Positions 8,172 to 15,979 of a stretch of DNA of 64,000 nucleotides are shown in pieces. Both the position numbers and the translations under genes were made by a program. The stretch lies in assembly GCF_002849595.1 (NCBI RefSeq), contig NZ_NRQR01000028.1, positions 62,001-126,000 on the forward strand. The letters are read 5' to 3'. A model generated the notes under the pieces. It was not told the origin of the DNA. It did no database searches and saw only the letters and a list, made by a program, of their open reading frames with translations. Each line of letters begins with the position of its first letter. The stretch's first letter is position 1. The DNA is from Luteimonas rhizosphaerae. Lineage in GTDB: Bacteria > Pseudomonadota > Gammaproteobacteria > Xanthomonadales > Xanthomonadaceae.

Positions 8172-9422
8172 TTACGGCTGGAAATCGGGGGTATCCGCGT
8201 AGTCCGATGTGTGGAACGGGCGGTCCCGGAACAGGTAGCCGTAGTAGTGGCGACGCAGTGCCGCGTGGTAGTCGCGGATCCGGTCCTGGTAGGCGAGATG
8301 CGCCTGCATGTCGGTGTCTGCCAGACGCGTCAGCGCCGACTGCAGGCCAACAGGTGGCAGCAGCCAGCCGAGCGTCGAGGCCACGTGCGATCGCTGCTCG
8401 ATCCCATCGCGGTAGGCCTGCGACATGGCCGCGACATCGTCGTCACCGTTCTGGTGGAAGGCCAGATACCACTTGTAGTGGAAGGCCGTGCCGAGCGGCG
8501 CGGAATCGCTCCACTCGGGATAGCGCGTGTAGAAGCGGCGCATGGTGTCCTCACGCGGGATGTCCCATGCGCGGTTCACCGCTTCGCGCTGCGCGCGCGC
8601 GATCTCCGCGCCCTGGTCGACCGGAATCGCACGTTCGATGGCCACATGGGCGAGCGCGGGAAGCACCAGTGCGATCGTGACCCAGATCGTGGCGAGCGTC
8701 GCGGCGTTGGTCGTCGAGCCCCATCCGCGCCGCGCGAGTAGCAGAGAGACGCCGATCCAGAATGCAAGGTAAGCCGCGGCCAGTCCGATGACGCTGACGA
8801 AGTGCAGCGCAGGCACGCCCTGCCACCACGCGACCATGATGAATGGCAGACCGACCGCCGCCAGCAGGGCGAGGGCGCGGAGCAGGGAACGCCGGAGGTA
8901 GAGTCCGCCCATCCGCATCGGCAGACTGCGCAACACGCGTTCGCGACCGGATTCGGTCTCGCTCGACCGGAGATCGTGGAACAGCACGATGACGAACACG
9001 GGCAGCAGGAACGTCAGCAGGAAGGCGTAGTCGAAGCGGCCGGCCAGTGCCAGTTCCGGATTGAACGTGTCGCCATCGTGGATCTGGGCTTCAAGTCCCA
9101 ATGCCCGGATCCGCAGCACGAACGGCGCAACGTCGCGCATCCCCACGGCCGCGAACGCAAGCGGCGAGGGCGGATTCCAAGTGGGGTGAAACGTGTAGTA
9201 CGCCGCGCGGCCGGCGTCCGTGGAGTCACCATGACCGGCCGCGACTGCGGCCAGGTCGGTCGCCTGCAGGGATGCGATCCTCGCGATCGCATCGCGTTGA
9301 CTATCGATGCGCTGCGCCCCGGACAAGAGACTTGCAATCGCGAGTAGGGTCAGCAACGCCAATCCCACAACCGCAATAGGCGCACGTAGCAGCAGCCGCC
9401 ATTCGTATCGCCACGTGCTCAT
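8172..9422 (-). CDS. ABC-2 type permease, DUF3526-like (second of pair)
   Basis: The protein has 416 residues from the ATG at 9422, which overlaps the stop of the previous gene (ATGA). One membrane segment sits near the N-terminus (after WRYEWRLLLRAPI). A large extracytoplasmic domain follows (about residues 45-170), then a cluster of helices and a second soluble stretch. This is the layout of DUF3526 permeases that occur in pairs beside a NosF-like ATPase. Such subunits usually move substrates outward or drive periplasmic metallation. A longer upstream reading to 10286 is a frame shadow of the neighbouring gene. Confidence 0.7.
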   Translation of the reverse strand: MSTWRYEWRLLLRAPIAVVGLALLTLLAIASLLSGAQRIDSQRDAIARIASLQATDLAAVAAGHGDSTDAGRAAYYTFHPTWNPPSPLAFAAVGMRDVAPFVLRIRALGLEAQIHDGDTFNPELALAGRFDYAFLLTFLLPVFVIVLFHDLRSSETESGRERVLRSLPMRMGGLYLRRSLLRALALLAAVGLPFIMVAWWQGVPALHFVSVIGLAAAYLAFWIGVSLLLARRGWGSTTNAATLATIWVTIALVLPALAHVAIERAIPVDQGAEIARAQREAVNRAWDIPREDTMRRFYTRYPEWSDSAPLGTAFHYKWYLAFHQNGDDDVAAMSQAYRDGIEQRSHVASTLGWLLPPVGLQSALTRLADTDMQAHLAYQDRIRDYHAALRRHYYGYLFRDRPFHTSDYADTPDFQP

Positions 9423-10858
9423 CGCGCTGCTCCCAATCGGCGACCGGCCCACCCGAGCAACAACAGGGTTGCGATCAGCCAGCCAAGCAACACCCACACG
9501 CCGGGTGCCATAGCCACGAGCAACGTAGGTGAAGATGCCGGCTCGAACACGAAGGGCGGGATCTCCTGCCAGTGATGATGATCGACGCGCTTGCGCCGGT
9601 CGGCCCCGACGTCCTGCGCCGTGTCGTCGGCGAAGGACACGCCGTCCGCCTGCAGCTGGTTGAGTTGCTGCACCAGCCGGTAGCGATGCGCTTCCGCCTG
9701 CTCGAGAAAGCGCAGATGTGCGGCCAGATCGGTGGCCGAGGCGGCCATCGATACCTGACGCAACGCAATCGATGGGCTCAACACCGAGGCCCAGGCCACG
9801 AGCGTGTTCTGTTGGTGCTGGATCTGCGCGCTGCGGGCGGCGTACCGGTCGAACAGGCCCGACGTCAACCGTTCGCCTTCCACTGCGACCAGCCCTTTGT
9901 AGTTCACCGGCAGATCTTCGATACGCGCCACACCATAGCGGTCGAGCACGCTCTGTCGGAACTGGGCGAAGTAGGGATCGTTCGGATCGTGGCTGTCGCC
10001 GATCGCGCGGAGATCGCGTCCGATACCGACATCGGTCTGCAGACGATCGGGCAACGGATACGCCGCGTGTGCGAGGTCGGGCGCGATGCGTGGGACGAGG
10101 AGGGCGGACACGGCCCAGATGCCGACCAGGGCGAGCAGCGCATCCCGACGACGGGCGAGCAGCGCCGATATCGAGGCGATCAGCGCGCACCACAACGCCA
10201 TGTACAGTCCGTAGGCGAGCACGAGCAACAGCGTGACGCCGAGAGATGCGCCGGGCTTGGTTGCCATCATCGCCAGTCCCACCCACGCCGGCAGCATGAA
10301 CATTGCGGCCACCGCGAACAACGCGGCGAGCTTGCCGCCGAGGATCGAAGCGCGCGACGCGCCTTGCAGCATCAACTGCCGCAGCGTCCCGCGCTCCCGT
10401 TCGGCCGCCAGCAGACCATGTCCCAGGAAGACCAGGACGAGGGGGGCGAGTATCTGAAGGACGAACGCAGGTGTCAGTTGACCGAAGCGGGTGAGGATCG
10501 AGCCTTGCATGACATCGCCGAAGTTGGCGGTGTTCTGGCGGTGACCTTCGAGGAACATGCTGCTACCGGTGAACGGGTCGACGCCCGCGTCGAAAGCGGC
10601 CAATGCGCTTGGCAGGCGGTAGACAAAATGGCCGTAGTGCACGACGCGATGCGGGTGCCGGTCGGGCTGCGCGTTGAAGGCATCCTGTGCGGCTGCCTGC
10701 TGCCGCGCGCGGTGGTCCGCGGCGCTGTCCATGTGGTGCAGGGACACTACGGTCGCGACAAGCGACAGCATCGCAAGCAACGCGATGCCTGCCAGTGCGG
10801 TGCGGTTGCGCGCCATCGCGCGCAGTTCGTTGCGCATCACCGGAACGAATGCACTCAT
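9419..10858 (-). CDS. ABC-2 type permease, DUF3526-like (first of pair)
   Basis: The protein has 479 residues. An N-terminal helix follows MRNELRAMARNRTALAG, then come an extracytoplasmic domain (about residues 40-150), five or so helices in the middle and a final helix near VWVLLGWLIATLLLLGW. It shares topology with its downstream neighbour, suggesting a heterodimeric permease. Both junctions are four-base ATGA overlaps (with the ATPase at 10855-10858 and with the next permease at 9419-9422), so the three transporter genes are translationally coupled. Confidence 0.7.
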   Translation of the reverse strand: MSAFVPVMRNELRAMARNRTALAGIALLAMLSLVATVVSLHHMDSAADHRARQQAAAQDAFNAQPDRHPHRVVHYGHFVYRLPSALAAFDAGVDPFTGSSMFLEGHRQNTANFGDVMQGSILTRFGQLTPAFVLQILAPLVLVFLGHGLLAAERERGTLRQLMLQGASRASILGGKLAALFAVAAMFMLPAWVGLAMMATKPGASLGVTLLLVLAYGLYMALWCALIASISALLARRRDALLALVGIWAVSALLVPRIAPDLAHAAYPLPDRLQTDVGIGRDLRAIGDSHDPNDPYFAQFRQSVLDRYGVARIEDLPVNYKGLVAVEGERLTSGLFDRYAARSAQIQHQQNTLVAWASVLSPSIALRQVSMAASATDLAAHLRFLEQAEAHRYRLVQQLNQLQADGVSFADDTAQDVGADRRKRVDHHHWQEIPPFVFEPASSPTLLVAMAPGVWVLLGWLIATLLLLGWAGRRLGAAR

Positions 10859-11577
10859 GCCAGGCGCGTCCGGCCCGAGAAATGCGCGTGCAGTGACGCG
10901 AGATCGAAATCGGCGCGATCAGACTCATGCACGATCCGGCCGTGCTCGAGCACGCCGATCCGGTCGGCAACCTCCACGGCCCCCATGAGGTCGTGGGTCA
11001 CCATCAGCACGGACGTGCCTCGCGCGCGCACCGCTTCCAGCAGACCATGGAAATCCGCGCTCGCGCCCGGGTCCAGACCCGAGGTGGGCTCATCGAGCAG
11101 CAGCAGTGGGACGTCCCGCATCAGTGCGATCGCGATGGCGACCTTCTGCCGCATGCCTTTCGAAAACCCGCTCACGCGCTGACTCCACGCCGCTTCCTGC
11201 AGCCCGGCCGCACGCAGCGCCTCGTGGATCGATGTCGCGTCGTGGTCCCGGCCGGCCAGCGACAACAGATAGTCGACGTTCTCGAAGGCCGTCAGATGGT
11301 CGTAAAGCGCGACATTTTCCGGCAGGTAAGCCACCTGGGCGCGGGTGCGATCCGGTGTCTGCCAAGGCGTCATGCCGGCGACATGGACCTGGCCGCTATC
11401 CGGCTTCAGGAATCCGAGCACGACGTTGAGCGTTGATGACTTGCCGGCGCCATTGCCACCCAGCAGCGCATAGATCTGTCCGTTGTCGATCCGCAGATCG
11501 AGGCCGGAGAGCACGGGCTTGCCGGAGAACGCGACATGAAGTGCTCGGATATCGAGGACGGATCCAGCGTTTGGCAT
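10855..11577 (-). CDS. ABC transporter ATP-binding protein, NosF-like
   Basis: The protein has 240 residues from ATG 11577 (MPNAGSVLDI). Walker A is GGNGAGKSS, the signature is VSGFSKGM, Walker B is LLLLDEPTSGLDPGA and the switch is THD. The FSKGM-type signature and short length are typical of ABC-2 exporters such as NosF/CcmA rather than of ZnuC/FecE importers. It is the first gene of the operon, and its start is 36 bases from the palindromic operator. It would energise the two permeases encoded downstream. The substrate is not deducible from the sequence. Confidence 0.85.
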   Translation of the reverse strand: MPNAGSVLDIRALHVAFSGKPVLSGLDLRIDNGQIYALLGGNGAGKSSTLNVVLGFLKPDSGQVHVAGMTPWQTPDRTRAQVAYLPENVALYDHLTAFENVDYLLSLAGRDHDATSIHEALRAAGLQEAAWSQRVSGFSKGMRQKVAIAIALMRDVPLLLLDEPTSGLDPGASADFHGLLEAVRARGTSVLMVTHDLMGAVEVADRIGVLEHGRIVHESDRADFDLASLHAHFSGRTRLA

Positions 11578-11613
11578 CAGAAGCGGCCCTGAGAAATGGG
11601 CGCGCACTCTATC

Positions 11614-11648
11614 ATGTAATAACATTACATATAACGCTGAGCTGCCAA
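11614..11648 (-). promoter_or_regulatory. Zur-like operator and promoter of the ABC/TonB operon
   Basis: ATGTAAT-AAC-ATTACAT (11614-11630) is a perfect 7-3-7 inverted repeat. Read on the minus strand it contains ATGTTATTACAT, one base different from the core in front of znuD. A TTGGCA -35 (11648 down to 11643) precedes it, again as at znuD (TTGGCAGCYCA in both). No good -10 outside the palindrome is visible, so the repeat probably covers it. The prophage att core begins about 10 bases upstream of the -35. Confidence 0.6.
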
Positions 11649-11649
11649 T

Positions 11650-11680
11650 CTTAAATTACATAATGTACATTCGGCCCGAC
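11650..11680. other. attL (dif-like XerCD site, left)
   Basis: A XerD-type arm TTACATAA, the central TGTACA and a degenerate second arm TTCGGCCCGAC. Only the first arm resembles dif, so the poor XerC-side arm is presumably phage-derived. The core also encodes the last four residues and, with the host side, the stop of the minus-strand repressor-like gene. Confidence 0.75.
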
Positions 11681-12045
11681 TCCGCGCCCGCAAACTGCTG
11701 AATTTCAAGCGGTTTAGCTTCCGACGCTCGAGCGCTTAGGCCGACCGCCAGACAGCACACCCCGATCACCGTAGTGACCGGGGACAGTCTGTCCCACAGT
11801 GCGCCCCACGCCTTCCGTTCCGCCTTCGCCTCTGCGCCTTCCTGTCGCACAAGCACGATCAGAGCGGGGTCTGCCTGCGCCATGTCGATCACCTTTATCA
11901 GGTGTTCGTCCGTGATTCGGTTCACGCCTTTGCGCCACTGCATGACCGTCTGCCCGGTCACCTTCAACGCTTGAGCTAATGCCCTGTCGCTGTCGCGGTC
12001 GCACGTTTTTCGCGCCGTGTCAAGCAATTTATTTAGCGTCTGCAT
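11656..12045 (-). CDS. phage repressor-like HTH protein whose 3' end is formed by attL
   Basis: The protein has 129 residues from ATG 12045 (MQTLNKLLD), preceded by GGAAAG. A TTG twelve bases upstream is possible. Residues about 19-50 form a helix-turn-helix (ALAQALKVTGQTVMQWRKG), as in DUF3693-type proteins of filamentous phages, and one hydrophobic helix follows near residues 92-108. It is divergent from the lytic genes, as expected of an RstR-like regulator. The end MYIM-stop is read from the att core. In the excised circle the frame would continue 25 residues (LIVTRWLRR...), stopping inside the start of the next minus-strand gene. Confidence 0.65.
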   Translation of the reverse strand: MQTLNKLLDTARKTCDRDSDRALAQALKVTGQTVMQWRKGVNRITDEHLIKVIDMAQADPALIVLVRQEGAEAKAERKAWGALWDRLSPVTTVIGVCCLAVGLSARASEAKPLEIQQFAGAESGRMYIM

Positions 12046-12057
12046 ATCACTTTCCAA

Positions 12058-12088
12058 TTGACAGTGGTGTCATTCCTGAGTTTATATT
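12058..12088 (+). promoter_or_regulatory. prophage rightward promoter with overlapping operator
   Basis: A perfect -35 TTGACA (12058-12063) is followed by TTATAT/TATATT at 12082-12088 with 18-19-base spacing. The -35 is embedded in the inverted repeat TGACA-GTGG-TGTCA (12059-12072), a likely repressor site. It lies between the divergent repressor-like gene and the replication/structural genes. Confidence 0.6.
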
Positions 12089-12116
12089 GCCGCGCATCAT
12101 TCACGAAGTGATGCAC

Positions 12117-12145
12117 CCGCCGTCCGGCCTCCCCCGGACCGGCGG
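12117..12145. other. GC-rich hairpin ahead of the phage genes
   Basis: CCGCCGTCCGG and CCGGA-C-CGGCGG pair over 11 bases with one bulged C and a CCTCCC loop. It sits in the leader between the promoter and the first plus-strand ORF. In a single-stranded DNA phage such a hairpin could also be a replication-origin or packaging element; not decided by sequence alone. Confidence 0.4.
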
Positions 12146-12178
12146 CGGGGCTTCCGGGGCCGGGGAGGGGATACATCC

Positions 12179-12361
12179 ATGACCATGCAGCACGTCATCG
12201 AAGCTGCGGCCGACGCCGCCTTCGAACGGTACGTCGAGGCGCTCGCAGCGAGCGCCATCATTCCAGCCGCGCAGCACGATCTGTTCGAAGCTCGTCGCGA
12301 TGAAGCCATCGAGTGGCGCGGCATCTACATCGCATGCGAACTCGCGGCGGTGCGCGCGTGA
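12179..12361 (+). CDS. small phage protein, unknown
   Basis: 60 residues, acidic and Ala-rich (AAADAAFERYVEALAASA), predicted helical and soluble. A strong Shine-Dalgarno (GGGGAGGGG) lies 6-14 bases before ATG 12179. The stop overlaps the GTG start of the next ORF (GTGA). First gene of the plus-strand phage operon; no family recognised. Confidence 0.6.
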   Translation: MTMQHVIEAAADAAFERYVEALAASAIIPAAQHDLFEARRDEAIEWRGIYIACELAAVRA

Positions 12362-12522
12362 GCCGCGTCATTCTCTGGGTGGTCGTCTTGCAGCTTGCCG
12401 TGCTGCAGATGTTCGTTGCGACCGATGATCCGAGCCTCTACGTGTGGTCGGCATTCGTCGCGATCATCTCAGGGCTTAATTTCGTTCTCTCGGCTTCCCG
12501 CTACGCGCGGAGTCTCCGTTGA
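12358..12522 (+). CDS. small phage membrane protein
   Basis: 54 residues from GTG 12358, overlapping the previous stop by four bases. Two hydrophobic segments are separated by a short polar turn (ATDDPSLY): [16 protein letters not shown] and [16 protein letters not shown]. The end RYARSLR is basic. Start choice rests on the overlap. A two-helix inner-membrane protein of the phage; function unknown. Confidence 0.55.
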   Translation: MSRVILWVVVLQLAVLQMFVATDDPSLYVWSAFVAIISGLNFVLSASRYARSLR

Positions 12523-13376
12523 TCGGCGCACTTACCGCCGATGTCATGTGCGCGGCTCGCGCACGTCGCACTGCGGACGCTTCTGCGTCCCTGGCGACCT
12601 TCCTTCCGTTCGCGTCGAAGGCTGGCCGCGAAGCGGCCGGCCTTGGGCTTGTCCATTCTTCAACAAGTGACACGCGAAGCGCGTCGCGCATCTCAATCGA
12701 ACTCGACCAGAACCGCATCAGGGCCATGCGGTTGAAGAAGTCAATCATCACGGGCGCCAGACTCCATGACCAAGAAGCCACGAAGGGCAGCACGCGGGGC
12801 GCGTGGTACATGCTCACCACGACCTACGCAACAGATGGCAGTGCAAGCCCTCGCGACATTAGCGAGTTTCTTAAGCGAGTCCGGGGCTTCTTCGATCGCG
12901 CTGCAAGACTTAAATTCCGGGCTAACCGTCCGCGCTTCCGTTACCTCTGGGTCGGTGAACTCACCCAGCGACTGCGACCGCACTACCACGTCCTGATTTT
13001 CATCCCGCGCGGGATGTTCATTCCGAAGGCCGACCGCAAAGGCTGGTGGCCTCACGGCTCAACGAAGATCGAAAAGGCCCGCAACGCTGTGGGCTATCTC
13101 GCGAAGTACGCGAGCAAATTCACCGCTGCGTGTGCAGAGCATTTCCCCAAGGGATTTCGCACGCACGCCATCGGCGGATTGAGCGATGAAAGCAAGCGTG
13201 AACTTCGCTGGTGGAAGTCCCCCAGCGATGCGCGCGAAGCCCTCGGCCCGGATGCCGACATCCGCAAGGTTCAAGGCGGTTACGCCAACAAGCTCACTGG
13301 TGATTTCTGGCCCTCACCGTGGCGCGTTTTCTTCCTAAAGGGCCGGGTCATCGCATGGAAATTGGAGGCTCTATGA
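12519..13376 (+). CDS. phage rolling-circle replication initiator
   Basis: 285 residues if the TTG at 12519, overlapping the previous stop and preceded by GGAG, is used; the first ATG is 12546. Motif RPHYHVLIF at about residue 153 matches the metal-binding HUH-type motif. [11 protein letters not shown] at about 190-200 supplies the catalytic tyrosine(s), Y-x3-Y. This arrangement is that of Rep endonucleases that nick the viral plus strand and start rolling-circle replication (gene II role). The next gene overlaps by four bases (ATGA). Confidence 0.8.
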   Translation: MIGALTADVMCAARARRTADASASLATFLPFASKAGREAAGLGLVHSSTSDTRSASRISIELDQNRIRAMRLKKSIITGARLHDQEATKGSTRGAWYMLTTTYATDGSASPRDISEFLKRVRGFFDRAARLKFRANRPRFRYLWVGELTQRLRPHYHVLIFIPRGMFIPKADRKGWWPHGSTKIEKARNAVGYLAKYASKFTAACAEHFPKGFRTHAIGGLSDESKRELRWWKSPSDAREALGPDADIRKVQGGYANKLTGDFWPSPWRVFFLKGRVIAWKLEAL

Positions 13377-13711
13377 GCACCGTAGCCGCACCCGCATCAC
13401 CGTCCACCGCTGTCGCCAGCATCAACGCCGATATCCCGCATCTGGTCATCGTCAACGGTCGCGCAGCGCCGCGCACCGTCAAGAAGAAAGACGGTACTTC
13501 GATGATCTTCAACGAGCAGCGCGCAGCCATCGTCAAGCCGGATCGCGACTTCCCGGAGCCGTTCACCATCAACCTGCAGGAAGGCCAGGACCCCTTTCCG
13601 CCCGGCAAGTATCTGCTGTCCTGCGAAGCTCTCGACGTCGGCGATTTCGACAGCCTCCGCGTCGCGCGTCGTATTCGCTTGATCCCGTTCTCGCAGCTCG
13701 GGCTCAAGTAA
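13373..13711 (+). CDS. phage single-stranded DNA-binding protein (gpV role)
   Basis: 112 residues from ATG 13373 with GGAGG eight bases before; an upstream in-frame reading to 13319 lies inside rep. A flexible Ala/Ser/Pro N-terminus leads into a compact beta-rich domain ([42 protein letters not shown]). Size, position directly after Rep and coupling by ATGA overlap match the helix-destabilising protein that coats viral DNA and switches replication to packaging. Confidence 0.75.
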   Translation: MSTVAAPASPSTAVASINADIPHLVIVNGRAAPRTVKKKDGTSMIFNEQRAAIVKPDRDFPEPFTINLQEGQDPFPPGKYLLSCEALDVGDFDSLRVARRIRLIPFSQLGLK

Positions 13712-13715
13712 CGCC

Positions 13716-13835
13716 ATGCCGTACTGGCTCGCCATCGCGCATCCCGGAACGCTGCTCTGTATCGGCTTCGCGTTCGGCGTCCTCTGCTGCTCGGTCACCG
13801 CAGTGAGCGTCATTCGTAACTGTAGGAACCGCTGA
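13716..13835 (+). CDS. 39-residue phage membrane protein
   Basis: ATG 13716 to TGA 13835. A single hydrophobic segment (TLLCIGFAFGVLCCSVTAVSVI) with three cysteines and the basic end RNCRNR. It lies between the ssDNA-binding protein and the next small gene, one base before the following ATG, as minor-coat genes VII/IX do in Ff phages. Identity as a minor coat protein is inferred from position. Confidence 0.55.
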   Translation: MPYWLAIAHPGTLLCIGFAFGVLCCSVTAVSVIRNCRNR

Positions 13836-13836
13836 A

Positions 13837-14037
13837 ATGCCCCGCGTCCTGACCTGCATCGACCCGTCACCACAACCCGACGGCCAGTGCCTTCAAACGG
13901 CGTGGATCGAGCAGGGCGGACTAGCGGACATGCTGCCCACGATGGCCGAAGCGAACATCGTTGGTAGTGCGTTCTTCGGAACGTTGATCCTCATCGCTTT
14001 CGTCGCAAGAACCCTTAAACCTCCTCGCAACCTCTGA
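13837..14037 (+). CDS. 66-residue phage protein with C-terminal membrane helix
   Basis: Starts one base after the previous stop. An N-terminal polar part with two cysteines (VLTCIDPSPQPDGQC) is followed by a helix (NIVGSAFFGTLILIAFVA) and the basic end RTLKPPRNL. Position immediately before the major coat gene suggests a minor virion or assembly protein. No named family recognised. Confidence 0.55.
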   Translation: MPRVLTCIDPSPQPDGQCLQTAWIEQGGLADMLPTMAEANIVGSAFFGTLILIAFVARTLKPPRNL

Positions 14038-14051
14038 CTCAAGGAATCACC

Positions 14052-14300
14052 ATGAACGTCCGCAATGCACAGTCCGTCTCCCTCCGTGTCCGTGACAAGA
14101 CCGCGAGCCTCCGCAACCGCATCGGCGCCGGCGCACTCGTCGCCATGTCCTCGGTCCCGGCCTTCGCGCAGGCGCCGGATACGACCGACATCGAAGCCAA
14201 TTTCGTGCTCTACGGCGCGGCTGCGGTCGGTCTCATCATCGCGTTCTGTGCCGTGCTGTGGTCGATCCGCGGCGCCAGCCTGATGAAGCCCAAGCAGTAA
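14052..14300 (+). CDS. major coat protein precursor (pVIII role)
   Basis: 82 residues. A basic N-terminus and hydrophobic stretch end in SVPAFA with predicted signal-peptidase cleavage near residue 40. The mature 42 residues are the classic inovirus coat layout: acidic amphipathic start (QAPDTTDIEANF), one membrane helix (VLYGAAAVGLIIAFCAVLWSI) and basic end (RGASLMKPKQ). It is followed 15 bases later by a strong terminator, as usual for the most abundant virion protein. Confidence 0.85.
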   Translation: MNVRNAQSVSLRVRDKTASLRNRIGAGALVAMSSVPAFAQAPDTTDIEANFVLYGAAAVGLIIAFCAVLWSIRGASLMKPKQ

Positions 14301-14315
14301 TTCACCGGTAACAAG

Positions 14316-14339
14316 CGGGGACCATCCGGTCCCCGTTTT
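14316..14339 (+). terminator. rho-independent terminator after the coat gene
   Basis: CGGGGACC, loop ATCC, GGTCCCCG and then TTTTC. An eight-pair GC-rich stem between coat and adsorption-protein genes, the usual place of the central inovirus terminator. Confidence 0.85.
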
Positions 14340-14353
14340 CTTTGGGGAATGTC

Positions 14354-14440
14354 ATGTCCTTCGCCGAACACCTCCTACCGCTAATCACGCTCATCTGGTG
14401 GATGTGCGCCGGCGTTATTGCATCCACGGGGTGGGACTGA
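14354..14440 (+). CDS. 28-residue phage membrane peptide
   Basis: ATG 14354 preceded by GGGGAA. It reads MSFAEHLLPLITLIWWMCAG and ends at TGA 14440, whose last base is the A of the adsorption-protein ATG (TGATG coupling). One hydrophobic helix. It is probably a leader or minor coat peptide translated together with the next gene; no family recognised. Confidence 0.5.
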   Translation: MSFAEHLLPLITLIWWMCAGVIASTGWD

Positions 14441-15975
14441 TGAAGTGGTCAAGCTTCATCGCACGCACCGCTGTGCGTCGCGTGATCTGGATTCTGGTCG
14501 GTCTCGTCGTCTATGCGGCCATCGGCTGGGTGTCGCCTGCTCACGCGCAGGCGTGCCCTGCAGGTGTTGGTCCTGGCATCACCCGGTCTGGTACATATCC
14601 CACGCGACCGGAGGCCTACGCAGCATGCCAAGCCGATGCCGCTGCCAACGAAGGTAAGACCTTCTCCGGTGTCATTCGCCGCAATCTCACCTGCTCAGAC
14701 GAAGGTACTAGCTATCGCCTTCGCGCTGACAATTTTTCGAACACGCCGCCCTGTAATCAGACGAGTTCCGGCTTCGTCGGATCGACAGCGCAAGCGTTCC
14801 GCTGGACCGCGGATTGCCCTGCCAATGCGCCGTGGAATCCCACCACCGGCCAATGCACGCAGCAGTGCACCTCGAAGCCGGATATCACGACAACGAAGCC
14901 TCCCTTTGCGCCTGCAGGTATGGGCAGTCCGTCCAACTTCGGCCAGTGCTCGAATAGCTGCTACGTCCAGTTCGTCAACAACCAAGATGGCACCTACACC
15001 GGCGTGCACGTCAGCAACGCGCAATGCGACGGCGACGGCCTCCCTGATAGCGCAACCTGTGCGCTCACCGGCCGCGTGTCCGGGCCTTGGGGCTGCATGG
15101 ATCCACCGCAGGAATGCGCTGCAGGCCAGATCAAAGACCCCGTAACCGGTGAGTGCAAAGGCGGTGGTTGTCCTGCCGGAATGGTCGTCACCGATAACGG
15201 CAGCTGCAGCCCCGAAGGCGATACGTGCCCGCCTGGACAAATCAAATCACCCAACGGCGGATGCCTGCCCGGAGAAGGTCAGTGCGCTGCAGGCGAGGCC
15301 CGAGGCAAAGACGGCACATGCAAGCGCGACAGCGACGGCGATGGCGTCCCCGATAGCGAAGGCGAGGGCACTGACCCCGACGCTGACACCTTCGCCGGCG
15401 GCGACTCCTGCAGCGCGCCACCGTCTTGCAACGGTAACCCTATCCTTTGCGGTCAAGCGCGCATCCAGTGGCGAATCGACTGCAACACGCGTCGCCGCGT
15501 CAACATGACCGGTGGCAGCTGCGGTAACGAACCGCGATGCGTCGGCGAGAATTGCAACGCGATGGAGCAGTCGCAGCTCATCCAGCAGTTTCGCGCCACC
15601 TGTCACCTTGAAGCGATCGCACAGAGCCTAGGTGAAGGCGGAGGCGCTCCCGGCGGTGACGACACTGTCGATTGGCTGCAATCCGCACGCCAGTCCGACA
15701 CCGATGCAGCGAACGCCGTAGCGGCTCAGGGTGACGGCCTAGAAGGCGTCCAAGAGTCCGACGCATGGGCGCAGTCCGATCCCGATCAAGGTTCCATTAG
15801 CGAAACGCTGTTCGGTGGCTCCGTCACGCAATGCCCGCTCGTTCCTGCCGGGTTGAATCTCATGGGCATGCAGCTCATGGACCCGCCAGCATCCTTCTGG
15901 CAGCTCGCACATTGGATTGGCTGGTTGCTCGTCGCGTCCGCTTATCTCGCACTCGCTATCAGGCTCGGAGACTGA
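14440..15975 (+). CDS. phage adsorption protein (pIII role, TspB-like)
   Basis: 511 residues from ATG 14440. The signal peptide ends near SPAHAQA (residue about 38). The ectodomain is Cys- and Gly-rich with repeated C-x-A/P-G blocks. A calcium-loop-like acidic stretch (DSDGDGVPDSEGEGTDPDAD) lies at about residues 305-325, followed by a C-terminal domain with paired cysteines and a final membrane helix (WIGWLLVASAYLALAI). Layout and position between coat and pVI-like genes match the tip protein that binds the host receptor, in the group often annotated as TspB virulence factor. Confidence 0.75.
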   Translation: MKWSSFIARTAVRRVIWILVGLVVYAAIGWVSPAHAQACPAGVGPGITRSGTYPTRPEAYAACQADAAANEGKTFSGVIRRNLTCSDEGTSYRLRADNFSNTPPCNQTSSGFVGSTAQAFRWTADCPANAPWNPTTGQCTQQCTSKPDITTTKPPFAPAGMGSPSNFGQCSNSCYVQFVNNQDGTYTGVHVSNAQCDGDGLPDSATCALTGRVSGPWGCMDPPQECAAGQIKDPVTGECKGGGCPAGMVVTDNGSCSPEGDTCPPGQIKSPNGGCLPGEGQCAAGEARGKDGTCKRDSDGDGVPDSEGEGTDPDADTFAGGDSCSAPPSCNGNPILCGQARIQWRIDCNTRRRVNMTGGSCGNEPRCVGENCNAMEQSQLIQQFRATCHLEAIAQSLGEGGGAPGGDDTVDWLQSARQSDTDAANAVAAQGDGLEGVQESDAWAQSDPDQGSISETLFGGSVTQCPLVPAGLNLMGMQLMDPPASFWQLAHWIGWLLVASAYLALAIRLGD

Positions 15976-15979
15976 CCTC

